Notes under the pieces: generated by a model | What the model saw: only the letters and a program-made list of their open reading frames with translations | Told to the model about the DNA's origin: nothing | The model's database searches: none | Assembly: GCF_018531125.1 (NCBI RefSeq) | Contig: NZ_JAHDSY010000001.1 | Source of the DNA: Canibacter zhuwentaonis | GTDB taxonomy: Bacteria; Actinomycetota; Actinomycetes; Actinomycetales; Microbacteriaceae | Reading direction: 5' to 3' (one strand) | Length of the DNA stretch: 64,000 bases | Program-made: the position numbers and the translations under genes | Part shown: positions 1-8,338 of the stretch, one piece after another | How positions within the stretch are numbered: position 1 is the stretch's first letter | Layout of the letters: every line of letters begins with the position of its first letter

Positions 1-216
1 GAACATATCAATAGTTATAGCTTTATTATACGATTTTTGACTTTTATTACCTACAAATGACCCAATTCCGTTATCTGATTCTCCTGCGGTAATAAACGGT
101 GTTTCTCCATATTTCCTATCCTCTACCTTGAGTCTACGACCCCTTTCGATAAACGAAAATAATTCTAGAACAAAGAACTCTCCCCACTCCACATCATCTA
201 AATGATATTTAAACAT
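1..216 (-). CDS. Partial specificity subunit of a BcgI-like / type I-like restriction-modification system (N-terminus only)
   Basis: An open frame starts with ATG at 216 and runs off the window edge without a stop, giving 72 codons. The start overlaps the end of the upstream methylase gene by 8 bases, as is usual for M-S gene pairs. Near the N-terminus it reads EWGEFFVLELF, then ERGRRLKVEDR and TPFITAGESDNG, which resembles the beginning of a target recognition domain in S or BcgIB subunits: an aromatic entry motif, a basic stretch, then a PFI(T/S) strand. Such subunits bind the bipartite DNA target and direct the nuclease-methylase. I saw no lesion in this part, but its partner gene is broken, so it may be inactive or act with another methylase. 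The rest lies outside the window. The assignment is by motif resemblance. Confidence 0.6.
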   Translation of the reverse strand, partial: MFKYHLDDVEWGEFFVLELFSFIERGRRLKVEDRKYGETPFITAGESDNGIGSFVGNKSQKSYNKAITIDMF

Positions 217-2177
217 GATCAGCATCACCGTCCGTGTTACTCGAAGACTCCAACTCATCTTTAGCAGGCTTATCCCCTAACCCAAACAGATACCCACGAC
301 CCTGAAGAATCATACTCATCTCAAAAGATAGATAATCCGCGATTGTCTTTTCAAAATCCGCGTCGCTTGGAATCTCATCGTTAAAATAGTAAAACGAGTG
401 TAACCACTCATCCGTGTCTTCAACCGTTGCCTTAACACAAAACTTTATAGCCGCTTCAATCCGATTATTCCACACGTCTAAAAGATGCTTTTTCTTGTCT
501 TTAGCGCTACCATCGTCGATAAGCCCAATGTACTTACTCACGACAAAACCGTCGTTCTCAAAGTTTATAAACTTAGCTTCCTTGCCCTTACGGTGCGGCA
601 CGCCGGCCGTAAAAATACCCACACACGGGTTAACACCAACCCCATAAAAAGTGTTCTTGTTAAGAGTTATCACGCCCTCAAGCGTATGGTTTTTCAAAAT
701 TTTTGTTTTTAAGTTCTGCTCGCATTTAGTCTTACCAGTAAATGTTGATTGCGGAACAATCACCGCAGCTCTTGCACCCTCACTCAGACTCTCTAGCAAA
801 TGATCAATAAAATTAATCTCGTACAGTTCAGGAATTTACTTAGATCCCTGCGAATAGGGCGGATTCATCATCCCCACAGTGCAACCTTCAAGCTGCAACT
901 TGCTCGGAGCTAAACCTAAGAAATCTCTGTTCTTCAGATTACTTTTACCGTCACCGCGAAGAAACATATTGGTGGTCGCGATTGTGAACATATAGTCCTG
1001 TAGTTCAAAACCTAACAACCTATTTTTTTGATATCCTCCCGTTCGAACTCATCATCTGTTTTAGCCAGCATGTGATGCATTGCTGCAATCAAAAACCCAG
1101 CAGTACCGCAACAAGGATCTAAAATCTTATCGTCCGGTTTAACATCCAAGATTTCGCAAAACAGATCGGTTATATGCCTTGGTGTTAAAATAATCCCCAG
1201 AGTCTGCCCATCACCCCCGGAGTATGACATGAACTCCCCATAAAACCGTCCGATATAGTCTTCAGCCGATGAACTGTATTTAATATTCTTAAAAACGCCA
1301 TCGTACAGAGCCTCCGTAAAATACCTTAATGGTGTTTTACCTAAACTACCGTTCTTCTCATTAATCTTATTGTTATCCTTAATAAGATTAAACTGAGCAA
1401 GAATCTTATCCCGTTTAACTTCAGGACTCACTCTTGCACGATTCAAACTGTTCGCGATAGCGTTATATATCTTGCTGCCATCAGTTTTAACCTGATCAGC
1501 GTTAAGATCAGCAATATCAAAGTTCTTATGCTCAATCTCCGACAAGGCAAGCAGAATCCCGGAAACTATCAAGGGCTTGCTCTTGTCATCTAAATTACCG
1601 TAGTTTCTTAAATCCTCGTGAAGGTCACGCGCAATTTTCAGAAGCTCCTCGGTTTTAAGCTCTTCACCCGTCGGCTCATTTAAAACTTCTTTGCGATAGT
1701 ACTCATCAATGTTTTCCTCGCTAAAAGATACAAAAGTTTCAACATCTTCAAGCTCCTCATAATCGCCTCGCTCATCAACAAAGAACGGTGAAATTCTAAG
1801 ATTCTTTTCATCACCGCTCACGCCCAAAGCAAAGATTTTTTTTATACATCGTGTTTTTAGCTAAATGCTTCCCGTAGTGCAATGCTCCGTTACACGCATA
1901 AGCTGCAACAGATTTTATTATCCTCAGCTATTAGATTCTTATCGTCTCTGCGAATGTGATTATTTAAACTTACTTTATCTTCAATCACTATAAGAAAATC
2001 TTTTACCACGCCCACATACTCCGGACACCCATGCTTTCCGGTGCCTTTTTTAGACGCGGTAGCCAATGCTTTATCAATCTCCATTATGCTACTTCCCTGT
2101 GCCGAAAAGTCGCTCAAACCAACGCTCTTCAGCATATCCCACACTAAAAGATCTGTCGTCTTCTCTTTTTTAGGCAT
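209..2177 (-). pseudogene. BcgI-like restriction nuclease-adenine methylase, broken by frameshifts and a stop
   Basis: Read with corrections, this is one protein of about 655 residues, close to the length known for BcgI A subunits. Order: an N-terminal nuclease-like segment (CPEYVGVVKDF then LIVIEDK, a PD-(D/E)XK type E-x-K), a helical region, methylase motif I (DPCCGTAGFL), motif IV (NPPY), and a C-terminal part with AAVIVPQST. The start is ATG 2177 with GGGGAG about 7 nt upstream. Lesions seen: a frame change near the T4 run at 1913-1916; one extra base in the T8 run at 1836-1843; one missing base in the T7 run at 1023-1029; an in-frame TAA at 836-838, after which the same frame resumes. 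Three frameshifts sit in A/T runs, but with a separate nonsense codon simple phase variation does not explain the state. The gene is more AT-rich than its neighbours, suggesting transfer. Confidence 0.82.
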
Positions 2178-2252
2178 ACCGCGCTCCCCTCAATAGCTCC
2201 CGGTGGTTTTAATGTCAACTCAAACACAACCCCGTTTACTACAGGCACCCGA

Positions 2253-2855
2253 TTAACTACCACTTATATCTGACTTAATCTCAATGGCGCGGCGGATCGC
2301 ACTGCGTGCCGCGGCATACTCGCCTGCGGCGCGCAACACAATGCCGTAGCGCTGCTGCGCCTGCCAGTTATCGGGCTGCTGCTGCGCTATTTCGCGCAAC
2401 TCTGGCAGCGCCGCCAGCGCGTCCGCGCGATTGACGCGCCCGCTGTTATCGACGCGAATCTGCAGATCCACAACCCCGCCCTGCGCGTCCAGCTCTGCTG
2501 ACAGTTTGCTTGCCCGGTAGCCGAATTTCAGCTCCTGATACAGCCCCCACAGCGCGATCAGGCTCAGCACGGCAAGACCCGCGGACATCAGCACCCCAAC
2601 AATACTGCCCGAGCTGGACAGCACAACCGTACGGTACAGCACACCGCCTATATAAACGAGCAAAAGCACCGCCATTATTGGCACAGCGGCAAATTTAAGG
2701 CGGTGTTGGCGCGGTTGTGCAGCCAGCCCGCTGTTTTTAGCCCTCGCGTCAGCTATGCCCGAATTTGCACTCTCAGAGCTGGTTGCCGGCAGTTTTGTAA
2801 CCTGCGGATCGGTTGCCCCCGGGGTTGCAAACTCCCCTTCAGCATTGCGCGACAC
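2253..2855 (-). CDS. Membrane protein with TPR-like C-terminus, unknown function
   Basis: A 200-residue protein starting at GTG 2855; the GTG shares one base with the TAG stop of the upstream peptidase gene (TAGTG), so the two are translationally coupled. The first 50 residues are polar and disordered-looking. Two hydrophobic helices follow, at about residues 54-75 (AVPIMAVLLLVYIGGVLY) and 83-107. The C-terminal third (ALPELREIAQQQPDNWQA, then YGIVLRAAGEYAAARSAIRR) has the spacing of one to two tetratricopeptide-like helical pairs and probably faces the cytoplasm. TPR segments usually bind other proteins. The coupling to the M16 peptidase hints at a shared membrane or quality-control role, but this is inference and I do not recognise a named family. 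Confidence 0.75.
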   Translation of the reverse strand: MSRNAEGEFATPGATDPQVTKLPATSSESANSGIADARAKNSGLAAQPRQHRLKFAAVPIMAVLLLVYIGGVLYRTVVLSSSGSIVGVLMSAGLAVLSLIALWGLYQELKFGYRASKLSAELDAQGGVVDLQIRVDNSGRVNRADALAALPELREIAQQQPDNWQAQQRYGIVLRAAGEYAAARSAIRRAIEIKSDISGS

Positions 2856-4207
2856 TATTTAACCAATCCGGCGCGCGCAATATCGCCCACGGCAACCGTT
2901 GTGCTTAAGCCGCCCAGCAGGTATCCCGCAAGTTCTGTGATGTCGGCTTTGCTAACCGCTGCGATCCGCTCCTGTGCCGTGTCAAGATCCCAGAACTCTC
3001 CCGAACCCAATTCTGCCCGCGCGAGTCTGGCCATTCTTGTTTCTGAGCTCTCAAGCGCAAGCGCGGCGGATCCGCCAAGCTGCCCCACAGCACGCGCGAG
3101 TTCAGCATCGCTCACGGGCTCAGAAGCGATTTTTTCTAGCTCGGTTTTAGCAATTTGGATCACCCGTGCTGCTTTTTCGGGCGCGCACGCGGCGTACATT
3201 CCGAACACTCCGCCCGCCGCATAGCTTGAGCCAAAAGAGTACGCGGTGTATGCTAGCCCGTGTTTTTCACGGATTTCTTGAAACAGCCTGCTTGACATGC
3301 CGTCTCCAAAAATCGAGTTTAACACCGAAAACGCGAAGCGCCGCGAGTCACCACGCTTTAGCCCGGGGCCGCCTAGCAGCAGGTGCACCTGCTCGCTGCT
3401 GCGCTGTATAAAGTTTGCTTCGTGCGGCGCATACTCGGGTGTGGCAACGCTTGCGCGGCGCGGTGCGGGATCCGCCACGAGCGCGCTATCCCAACTCTCA
3501 CCGGCGGCTGCCACCGATGAGCTAACCTGTTTTACAAACTCCTCGTGATCAACAGCTCCCGCGGCCGTGACAACAAGCTGCGCCGGGGTGTAGTGCTGCT
3601 GATAGTGCTGCCAAACGCTCTGCCTGTTTGCGGCGCGGATAATTTCGGGAGTTCCCCCTATCGGGCGGCCAAGCGCAGAATCTGGCAGCACGGTTTCAAA
3701 AAATGTTTCGTGCGCTAAATCTTCGTGATCATCCGCTGCCATTGCGAGTTCTTCAAGAATAACGCCGCGCTCAAGCTCAAATTCGCGCTCATCAAGCACG
3801 CTTGCGCACACCATATCGCTCAGCAGTGCTACAGTGTGCGCAAGATCGGTGTCGCGCACTTTTGCGTGGTAGCAGGTAAACTCTTTTGCCGTCATCGCAT
3901 TGTGCTGCGCGCCCATCATGTCAAACTCTTCTGCTATCTGATAGGCGCTGCGGCTCGCGGTTCCTTTAAACAGCAGGTGCTCCAAAAAATGTGTTGACCC
4001 CAGGCTGACGGGCTCTGTCGGCTTGTCTGCCTGCTCGTCTGCCGAGCCAACCCCCACCCAGTATCCCAGCGCAACGCTGCGCATACCGGGAATGTTCTCT
4101 GTGAGAATGCGCAGCCCGTTTGGTAACAGGGTGCGGCGTATCTGCACCCCGTTTAGATTAATACTGAACTCCGGTTGTAAATGCGGCAATAAAATTGGCT
4201 CTGTCAT
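2855..4207 (-). CDS. M16-family zinc metallopeptidase
   Basis: A 450-residue protein with the inverted zinc motif HFLEH at residues 73-77 and a downstream glutamate-rich helix (EELAMAADDHEDLAHE) that supplies the third zinc ligand in the family. The C-terminal half has the second M16 fold with a glycine-rich LLLGGPGLKRGDS segment and an R-L-F-Q-E-I-R-E-K-H-G-L-A-Y block typical of mitochondrial-processing-peptidase-like bacterial enzymes. Such enzymes cut peptides in the cytoplasm; the physiological substrate in actinobacteria is not well defined. In actinobacteria a gene of this type is commonly a neighbour of polynucleotide phosphorylase, as here (pnp lies 1.6 kb upstream on the same strand, separated by an inserted cassette). 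ATG 4207 is preceded by TACTCT ending 7 nt upstream and by no ribosome site, which suggests a leaderless mRNA. Confidence 0.9.
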   Translation of the reverse strand: MTEPILLPHLQPEFSINLNGVQIRRTLLPNGLRILTENIPGMRSVALGYWVGVGSADEQADKPTEPVSLGSTHFLEHLLFKGTASRSAYQIAEEFDMMGAQHNAMTAKEFTCYHAKVRDTDLAHTVALLSDMVCASVLDEREFELERGVILEELAMAADDHEDLAHETFFETVLPDSALGRPIGGTPEIIRAANRQSVWQHYQQHYTPAQLVVTAAGAVDHEEFVKQVSSSVAAAGESWDSALVADPAPRRASVATPEYAPHEANFIQRSSEQVHLLLGGPGLKRGDSRRFAFSVLNSIFGDGMSSRLFQEIREKHGLAYTAYSFGSSYAAGGVFGMYAACAPEKAARVIQIAKTELEKIASEPVSDAELARAVGQLGGSAALALESSETRMARLARAELGSGEFWDLDTAQERIAAVSKADITELAGYLLGGLSTTVAVGDIARAGLVK

Positions 4208-4214
4208 GCCCTCT

Positions 4215-4220
4215 AGAGTA
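4215..4220 (-). promoter_or_regulatory. -10 box of the M16 peptidase, leaderless type
   Basis: TACTCT on the minus strand followed by exactly 7 nt and then the ATG of the peptidase gene. The spacing puts the transcription start at or next to the A of ATG. No -35 was confirmed. Confidence 0.55.
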
Positions 4221-4239
4221 GCTAGCTAAACTGAAAATA

Positions 4240-4273
4240 GGAGGGTGCTAGCCAAAATCTACCAACACCCTCC
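4240..4273 (-). terminator. Hairpin terminator after the 68-residue membrane protein gene
   Basis: GGAGGGTG at 4240-4247 pairs with CACCCTCC at 4266-4273, giving an 8-bp GC-rich stem with an 18-nt loop. It lies just downstream of the small membrane protein gene that ends at 4288. The T-run is weak (CTATTTTC on the minus strand). Confidence 0.6.
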
Positions 4274-4287
4274 CGGCAGCTTAACCG

Positions 4288-4494
4288 CTACGCTTTTCGC
4301 TCTTTCGCATCCTGATCTAATCGCCACAGACCAAACACGCAAAGAGCAGCACCGCCAGCGGCATATAGCCAGCTGTTAATATCCAACCATGTATCGCCGC
4401 TTAAAAACGATAATCTATAATACAGTGATATTAAAACCTTGAAAACAACCAGTGTCAAAAGAAATTGAAACCATATATTCGTAAAAAGTTTCAT
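4288..4494 (-). CDS. Small two-helix membrane protein, paralogue of the gene at 5360-5575
   Basis: A 68-residue protein with two hydrophobic segments (about residues 8-26 and 43-58) joined by a short loop FLSGDTWLDINSW, and a charged tail DQDAKERKA. The loop and the overall plan match the 71-residue protein at 5360-5575 (FLSGETWVNLESW, tail SAQEKKG), so the two are paralogues. ATG 4494 has AGGAGG just upstream (the plus strand reads cctcct at 4501-4506), a strong ribosome site. It follows the secreted-protein gene ending at 4516 with a 21-nt gap and is probably co-transcribed. Its position after a small secreted protein resembles a toxin/bacteriocin and immunity pair, but no function is shown by sequence; this is speculation. 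Confidence 0.75.
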   Translation of the reverse strand: MKLFTNIWFQFLLTLVVFKVLISLYYRLSFLSGDTWLDINSWLYAAGGAALCVFGLWRLDQDAKERKA

Positions 4495-4515
4495 ATTAAA
4501 CCTCCTAGCATTAAC

Positions 4516-5106
4516 TTAAAGTTTTCTATGACAAGCAAGTGCTGCCGCACCAAGCGATATCGCTATCCTAGCTGGTCCTCCAAGCGCTCGAACCAAAGAA
4601 GGACCAAGGATTCTAGCAACAGTTCTTGCAGTTAGACCCCAGTTCCGTGCCCTCACACCCTCTCTTATCGCGCGGAGAATTCCAGGAAACTTGCGAACAC
4701 TAAACCCAAGCAGGCGGTCTCCTATACACTCTACGAACTCAGGCACTCCCATGACAGATGCTGTAGCGTATGAATTTTGTTTTTTTCCATCAAGAGAATT
4801 AATAGCGTATGCTAATGCATAAAAATCGCTAAGCTTACTTTCATAACCTGCAGCCTTTATATATGCTTCATTAACATACACTCGACCTTGATCGTTTACA
4901 GGCAGATAATGTGTGAATATAAATTCCAGATCAGAAGCAAGCTGATCTATATCTATACTTTCTTGTGTTTGAGAAGAAGCGTGCTGATAGCTATTACTCT
5001 CAAAAGTACCAGCTACAGCCACTCCAGATGTGGCGAAAACAAGCGAAGCAGTCAGTGGTACGCCGACGAGGCACTTCACCATACGCGAGTTACGTAAAAT
5101 AATCAT
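4516..5106 (-). CDS. Small secreted protein with hydrophobic/basic C-terminus, unknown function
   Basis: A 196-residue protein. Residues 1-33 form a signal peptide: basic start (LRNSRMVK), hydrophobic core (CLVGVPLTASLVFATSG), and a likely cut after VAVAG or AVA. The mature part has a polar domain (about 34-120) and a C-terminal segment (about 130-196) rich in Arg, Gly and Ala with helices such as RARNWGLTARTVARILG and ARIAISLGAAALAC. Two cysteines, in VECIGD and ALACHRK, bracket this segment and could form a disulfide after export. A hydrophobic, basic, glycine-rich C-terminus occurs in several secreted peptide toxins and bacteriocin precursors, but I recognise no family. Start ATG 5106, with AGAAAGGA about 11 nt upstream; an inverted repeat at 5136-5153 lies in its promoter region. 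The 5' end of this gene is duplicated at 5577-5669. Confidence 0.75.
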   Translation of the reverse strand: MIILRNSRMVKCLVGVPLTASLVFATSGVAVAGTFESNSYQHASSQTQESIDIDQLASDLEFIFTHYLPVNDQGRVYVNEAYIKAAGYESKLSDFYALAYAINSLDGKKQNSYATASVMGVPEFVECIGDRLLGFSVRKFPGILRAIREGVRARNWGLTARTVARILGPSLVRALGGPARIAISLGAAALACHRKL

Positions 5107-5186
5107 GTCCCTAGTAGTCCTTTCTTTGATAGGATATCGATACGTCTATCGATAATTAATTTGTAGCACAAAAATCACATAAAGTC
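5097..5186. repeat. Upstream region of the secreted-protein gene, copy 1 of a duplicated segment
   Basis: This stretch and 5660-5756 share long blocks including aataatcatgt, ttgataggatatcga and cataaagt, with about 550 bp between copies. It includes the first codons of the secreted protein, its ribosome site and an inverted repeat, ATCGATA-gacg-TATCGAT on the minus strand (5136-5153), placed where an operator could lie. The other copy keeps an equivalent dyad. The hairpins at 5252-5296 and 5798-5840 continue the similarity, so the duplication covered promoter plus the preceding terminator. Confidence 0.8.
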
Positions 5187-5251
5187 AAAATCATTTCAAG
5201 CGCAATGTTTTCTAATCGTATCTTTCCAAACAGATCATGTTAAATGTCTGT

Positions 5252-5296
5252 ATAAACAAAGCGGAGTCTCGCCCAGCAATAATCCGCTTTGTTTAT
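5252..5296 (-). terminator. Hairpin terminator after the 71-residue membrane protein gene
   Basis: ATAAACAAAGCGGA (5252-5265) pairs perfectly with TCCGCTTTGTTTAT (5283-5296): a 14-bp stem and 17-nt loop. The A/T base of the stem supplies a T-rich tail on either strand. Its partner in the duplicated segment is the hairpin at 5798-5840. Confidence 0.7.
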
Positions 5297-5359
5297 GACC
5301 AGACTAAAGATAAAAGGGGTCAACTCAAAATAAACTAGTGCTCCTTTACAAACTAAACA

Positions 5360-5575
5360 CTAACCTTTTTTTTCTTGCGCAGAGTCCCATAATCGTTGAC
5401 CTAACGGCATAGCAAACGTAGCAACAATCGCAAAGAGAACAGCGAATATCCAACTTTCCAGGTTTACCCACGTCTCACCGCTTAAAAACGGTAATCCTTG
5501 AAACACCCCAAACAGAAGTTTGAAAAAAAGCAGCGACAGAATAAAATCAAATACTGTGAGTAAAGAAAGCTTCAT
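5360..5575 (-). CDS. Small two-helix membrane protein, paralogue of the gene at 4288-4494
   Basis: A 71-residue protein with two hydrophobic segments (about residues 4-25 and 42-58), the loop FLSGETWVNLESW and a lysine-rich end. It pairs with the 68-residue protein at 4288-4494. ATG 5575 lies directly after the stop of a 30-codon remnant of the secreted-protein gene (TAA-A-ATG), and GGAGAA inside that remnant serves as its ribosome site. Conservation of both copies while one secreted gene was lost suggests the membrane protein is useful on its own, as expected for an immunity-type protein. The function is unproven. Confidence 0.72.
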   Translation of the reverse strand: MKLSLLTVFDFILSLLFFKLLFGVFQGLPFLSGETWVNLESWIFAVLFAIVATFAMPLGQRLWDSAQEKKG

Positions 5576-5576
5576 T

Positions 5577-5669
5577 TTATTCTCCCATCAACGGGCAAAA
5601 TCTATAAAGCAACTTATCCTTATTGAACAAAGCAGTATCTAACCGCCTAAAATTGCGTGAAATAATCAT
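5577..5669 (-). pseudogene. Remnant of a duplicated secreted-protein gene
   Basis: ATG 5669 opens a 30-codon frame beginning MIISRNFRRL, aligned with MIILRNSRMV of the intact 196-residue protein. After this the similarity stops and the frame ends one base before the ATG of the 71-residue membrane protein. The simplest reading is a tandem duplication of promoter, secreted protein and membrane protein, followed by internal deletion of almost all of the secreted gene in this copy. Confidence 0.65.
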
Positions 5670-5756
5670 GTAACCAGCAGTCCCTTCCTTGATAGGATAT
5701 CGACGAGTCTCGATAATCTATTTATACCACAGGTAGCATAAAGTTCATAATTAACA
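5660..5756. repeat. Copy 2 of the duplicated upstream region
   Basis: Matches 5097-5186 in blocks, including the sequence around the start codon and the ttgataggatatcga box. It carries the dyad ATCGA-gactcg-TCGAT on the minus strand (5699-5714) in the same place as the dyad of copy 1. Confidence 0.78.
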
Positions 5757-5797
5757 CAATCGCAACTCTGCTTCAGAACTCCACCTAACAGGAACAT

Positions 5798-5840
5798 AAA
5801 CAAATACGGAGTCCCGCGTAGCAAGACTCCGTATTTGTTT
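5798..5840 (-). terminator. Hairpin terminator of pnp
   Basis: AAACAAATACGGAGTC (5798-5813) pairs perfectly with GACTCCGTATTTGTTT (5825-5840), a 16-bp stem with an 11-nt loop, 18 nt downstream of the pnp stop. Confidence 0.82.
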
Positions 5841-5858
5841 GACCGAGATTACTAAGGC

Positions 5859-8102
5859 TTATTCAGCGCTCTCGTCGTTATCATCAGAGGCTGGCATTAC
5901 CAGCGCGAGTGACAGCTTACCGCGATCATCAATCCGGCTCACCTCAACAAGCACTTTCTGACCCACGTTAAGCACCTCTTCAAGGTCATTAACGCGCTTG
6001 CCCTCGTTCAGCTTGCGCACCTCAGAAATGTGCAAAAGCCCGTCACGCCCTGGCAGCAGCGAAATAAACGCGCCGAGCCCCTCACGCAGGTTTACAACTG
6101 TGCCAAGATACTGCTCGCCAACCTCGGGGTTCTGCGGGTTCGCGATTGCGTTTACCTGCGCAACAGCCGCGTCAGCAGCGCTTGCCTGATCCGCTCCAAT
6201 ATAGACTGTGCCGTCATCATCAATTGAGATTTCAGCGCCCGTCTCGTCTTGGATGCCGTTAATGGTTTTACCCTTAGGACCGATCAGCTCGCCGATCTTA
6301 TCAACCGGGATTTTCACGGTCACAATACGCGGCGCAGTTGGCGCCATTTCGTCAGGTTCGCTAATAGCCTCGTTAATCAGCTCAAGAATCGTGTCGCGCG
6401 CCTCTTTAGCCTGCGACAGAGCACCCACAAGCACATCCGATGGGATACCGTCAAGTTTAGTGTCAAGCTGGATCGCGGTCACAAAATCACTTGTTCCAGC
6501 AACTTTGAAGTCCATATCGCCGAGCGCATCTTCAGCGCCCAGAATATCTGTCAGGGTTGCATACCTGGTAACGCCGTCAACCTCGTCGCTCACAAGCCCC
6601 ATTGCGATACCCGCAACCGGTGCGCGGAGCGGCACACCAGCATTTAGCAGCGCAAGGGTTGAAGCGCACACCGAGCCCATCGAGGTTGAGCCGTTTGAGC
6701 CCAAAGCCTCAGAAACCTGGCGGATCGCGTAAGGGAACTCCTCACGGCTAGGCAAAACAGGAACTAGCGCCCGCTCTGCCAAGAATCCGTGACCGATTTC
6801 GCGACGCTTAGGGCTGCCCACGCGACCTGTCTCACCCGTTGAATAAGGTGGGAAATTGTAGTGGTGCATATAGCGCTTTGCGGTTGCAGGAGACAGCGAA
6901 TCTATCTGCTGCTCCATCTTTAGCATATTCAGGGTTGTAACGCCCAGAATCTGAGTTTCACCGCGCTGGAACAGAGCCGATCCGTGCACTCTCGGAATTA
7001 CCTGCACCTCAGCGTCAAGAGCCCTGATGTCGCGCAGCCCGCGCCCGTCGATCCGCGCGCCCTCTTTCAAAATGCGCGCGCGCACAATCTGCTTTGTCAC
7101 CGACTTGTACGCCGCAGCAACCTGCGATAGCGCAGTTTCGGGGAGTTCTTCACACTCAACACGCGCAGTAATTTCAGCAACAACGCGCTCTTTTAGCTCG
7201 TCATCAGCCTGCTGGCGCTCCTGCTTGTCTGCGATTTTGTAAATATCTACAAGCTCTGCCGCTGCAAGCTCGGCAACAGCGTTGTACAGCTCGGTTTCGT
7301 ACGGCGGGAAAACCGGATACTCAGCAAGCTCTTTGGCCGCCTGCGCCGCAAGCTCCTGCTGCGCATCCACCAGCACACTAATAAACTTCTTAGATGCTTC
7401 AAGACCCTCTGCAACAACGCTCTCATCGGGTTTACGCGCGCCGTCCTGAATCAGCTCCCAGCTGATCTCGGTCGACTCCGCCTCAACCATCATAATCGCG
7501 ATGTCTTTTGAGCCGTCAGCCGCAGTAACCTGCCTTCCTGCAACAACCAGATCAAAAACGGCTTTCTCAAGCTGTTTTGCGGATGGGAAAGCAACCCACT
7601 GATCTTCTATAAACGCCATACGCACACCGCCGATTGGCCCGGAGAAAGGCAGACCTGAAATCTGGGTTGCAGCGCTGGCGGCGTTAATTGCTAGCGCGTC
7701 ATAAAACTCGCCCGGAGCAATAGACAGCACAGTTACAACAATCTGCACCTCGTTGCGAAGCCCGTCAATAAACGACGGACGTAGCGGACGGTCAATCAAA
7801 CGGCAAACAAGAATGGCTTCTGTGCTCGGGCGACCTTCCCTGCGGAAAAAAGAACCGGGGATTTTACCCGCAGCGTATGCGCGCTCTTCAACATCTACTG
7901 TAAGCGGAAAAAAGTCAAAGTTTTCACGAGGCTGCTTTGAAACGCTAGTAGCGCTCAACAACATTGTTTCCTCGTCTAGGTATGCAGCAACAGCTCCCTG
8001 CGCCTGCTGCGCAAGCCTGCCCGTCTCAAAACGAACAGTACGAGTGCCGAATTTGCCGTTGTCTATTACGGCTTCAGCGAATTTAATTTCAGGACCCTCC
8101 AC
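5859..8102 (-). CDS. pnp: Polynucleotide phosphorylase (guanosine pentaphosphate synthetase type)
   Basis: A 747-residue enzyme that degrades RNA 3' to 5' with phosphate, releasing nucleoside diphosphates; actinobacterial members were also described as guanosine pentaphosphate synthetase (GpsI). Order: first RNase PH domain (GRLAQQAQGAVAAYLDEETM onward, with FFRREGRPSTEAILVCRLID), helical linker, second RNase PH domain (LFQRGETQILGVTTL, then DALGDMDFKVAGT with the catalytic Asp), a KH domain (IGELIGPKGKTINGI, about 595-650) and an S1 domain (GAFISLLPGRDGLLHISEV, about 660-735). The length is typical. The start is GTG 8102 with AAGGAG about 5 nt upstream. rpsO, its usual upstream neighbour in many bacteria, is not adjacent; serA precedes it behind a terminator. 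Confidence 0.97.
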   Translation of the reverse strand: MEGPEIKFAEAVIDNGKFGTRTVRFETGRLAQQAQGAVAAYLDEETMLLSATSVSKQPRENFDFFPLTVDVEERAYAAGKIPGSFFRREGRPSTEAILVCRLIDRPLRPSFIDGLRNEVQIVVTVLSIAPGEFYDALAINAASAATQISGLPFSGPIGGVRMAFIEDQWVAFPSAKQLEKAVFDLVVAGRQVTAADGSKDIAIMMVEAESTEISWELIQDGARKPDESVVAEGLEASKKFISVLVDAQQELAAQAAKELAEYPVFPPYETELYNAVAELAAAELVDIYKIADKQERQQADDELKERVVAEITARVECEELPETALSQVAAAYKSVTKQIVRARILKEGARIDGRGLRDIRALDAEVQVIPRVHGSALFQRGETQILGVTTLNMLKMEQQIDSLSPATAKRYMHHYNFPPYSTGETGRVGSPKRREIGHGFLAERALVPVLPSREEFPYAIRQVSEALGSNGSTSMGSVCASTLALLNAGVPLRAPVAGIAMGLVSDEVDGVTRYATLTDILGAEDALGDMDFKVAGTSDFVTAIQLDTKLDGIPSDVLVGALSQAKEARDTILELINEAISEPDEMAPTAPRIVTVKIPVDKIGELIGPKGKTINGIQDETGAEISIDDDGTVYIGADQASAADAAVAQVNAIANPQNPEVGEQYLGTVVNLREGLGAFISLLPGRDGLLHISEVRKLNEGKRVNDLEEVLNVGQKVLVEVSRIDDRGKLSLALVMPASDDNDESAE

Positions 8103-8257
8103 GGATTCTCCTTATCGTTCACGAGCGCACCGGACAACTCCCGCTCCTGATCGTCAGTTGAAAACCACCTAAAACAAAGTTTTTTAAGTAATCCACAACC
8201 GAAGACCAGCAAATGCGCTCTTAAGTTTTTGTGTATTAACGGCCTATAAAGCCGGTA

Positions 8258-8290
8258 GGGCGATGATAGAAACTATTTCCACCATCGCCC
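8258..8290 (-). terminator. Hairpin terminator after serA
   Basis: GGGCGATG (8258-8265) pairs with CATCGCCC (8283-8290), and the flanking GGTAGG/CCTACC could extend the stem past a bulge. It lies about 50 nt downstream of the serA stop. The rest of 8103-8338 holds the pnp leader; no further gene was seen there. Confidence 0.7.
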
Positions 8291-8338
8291 CAAGCCTACC
8301 ACCTATAACCATAAAATAACCGGTTAAAGGGCAGAGAT

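Noticed and set aside
836..1029. Phase variation as the sole explanation for the broken BcgI-like gene
   Set aside because: Besides frame changes in A/T runs there is a separate TAA codon with the frame continuing on both sides, so one slippage event cannot restore the protein.
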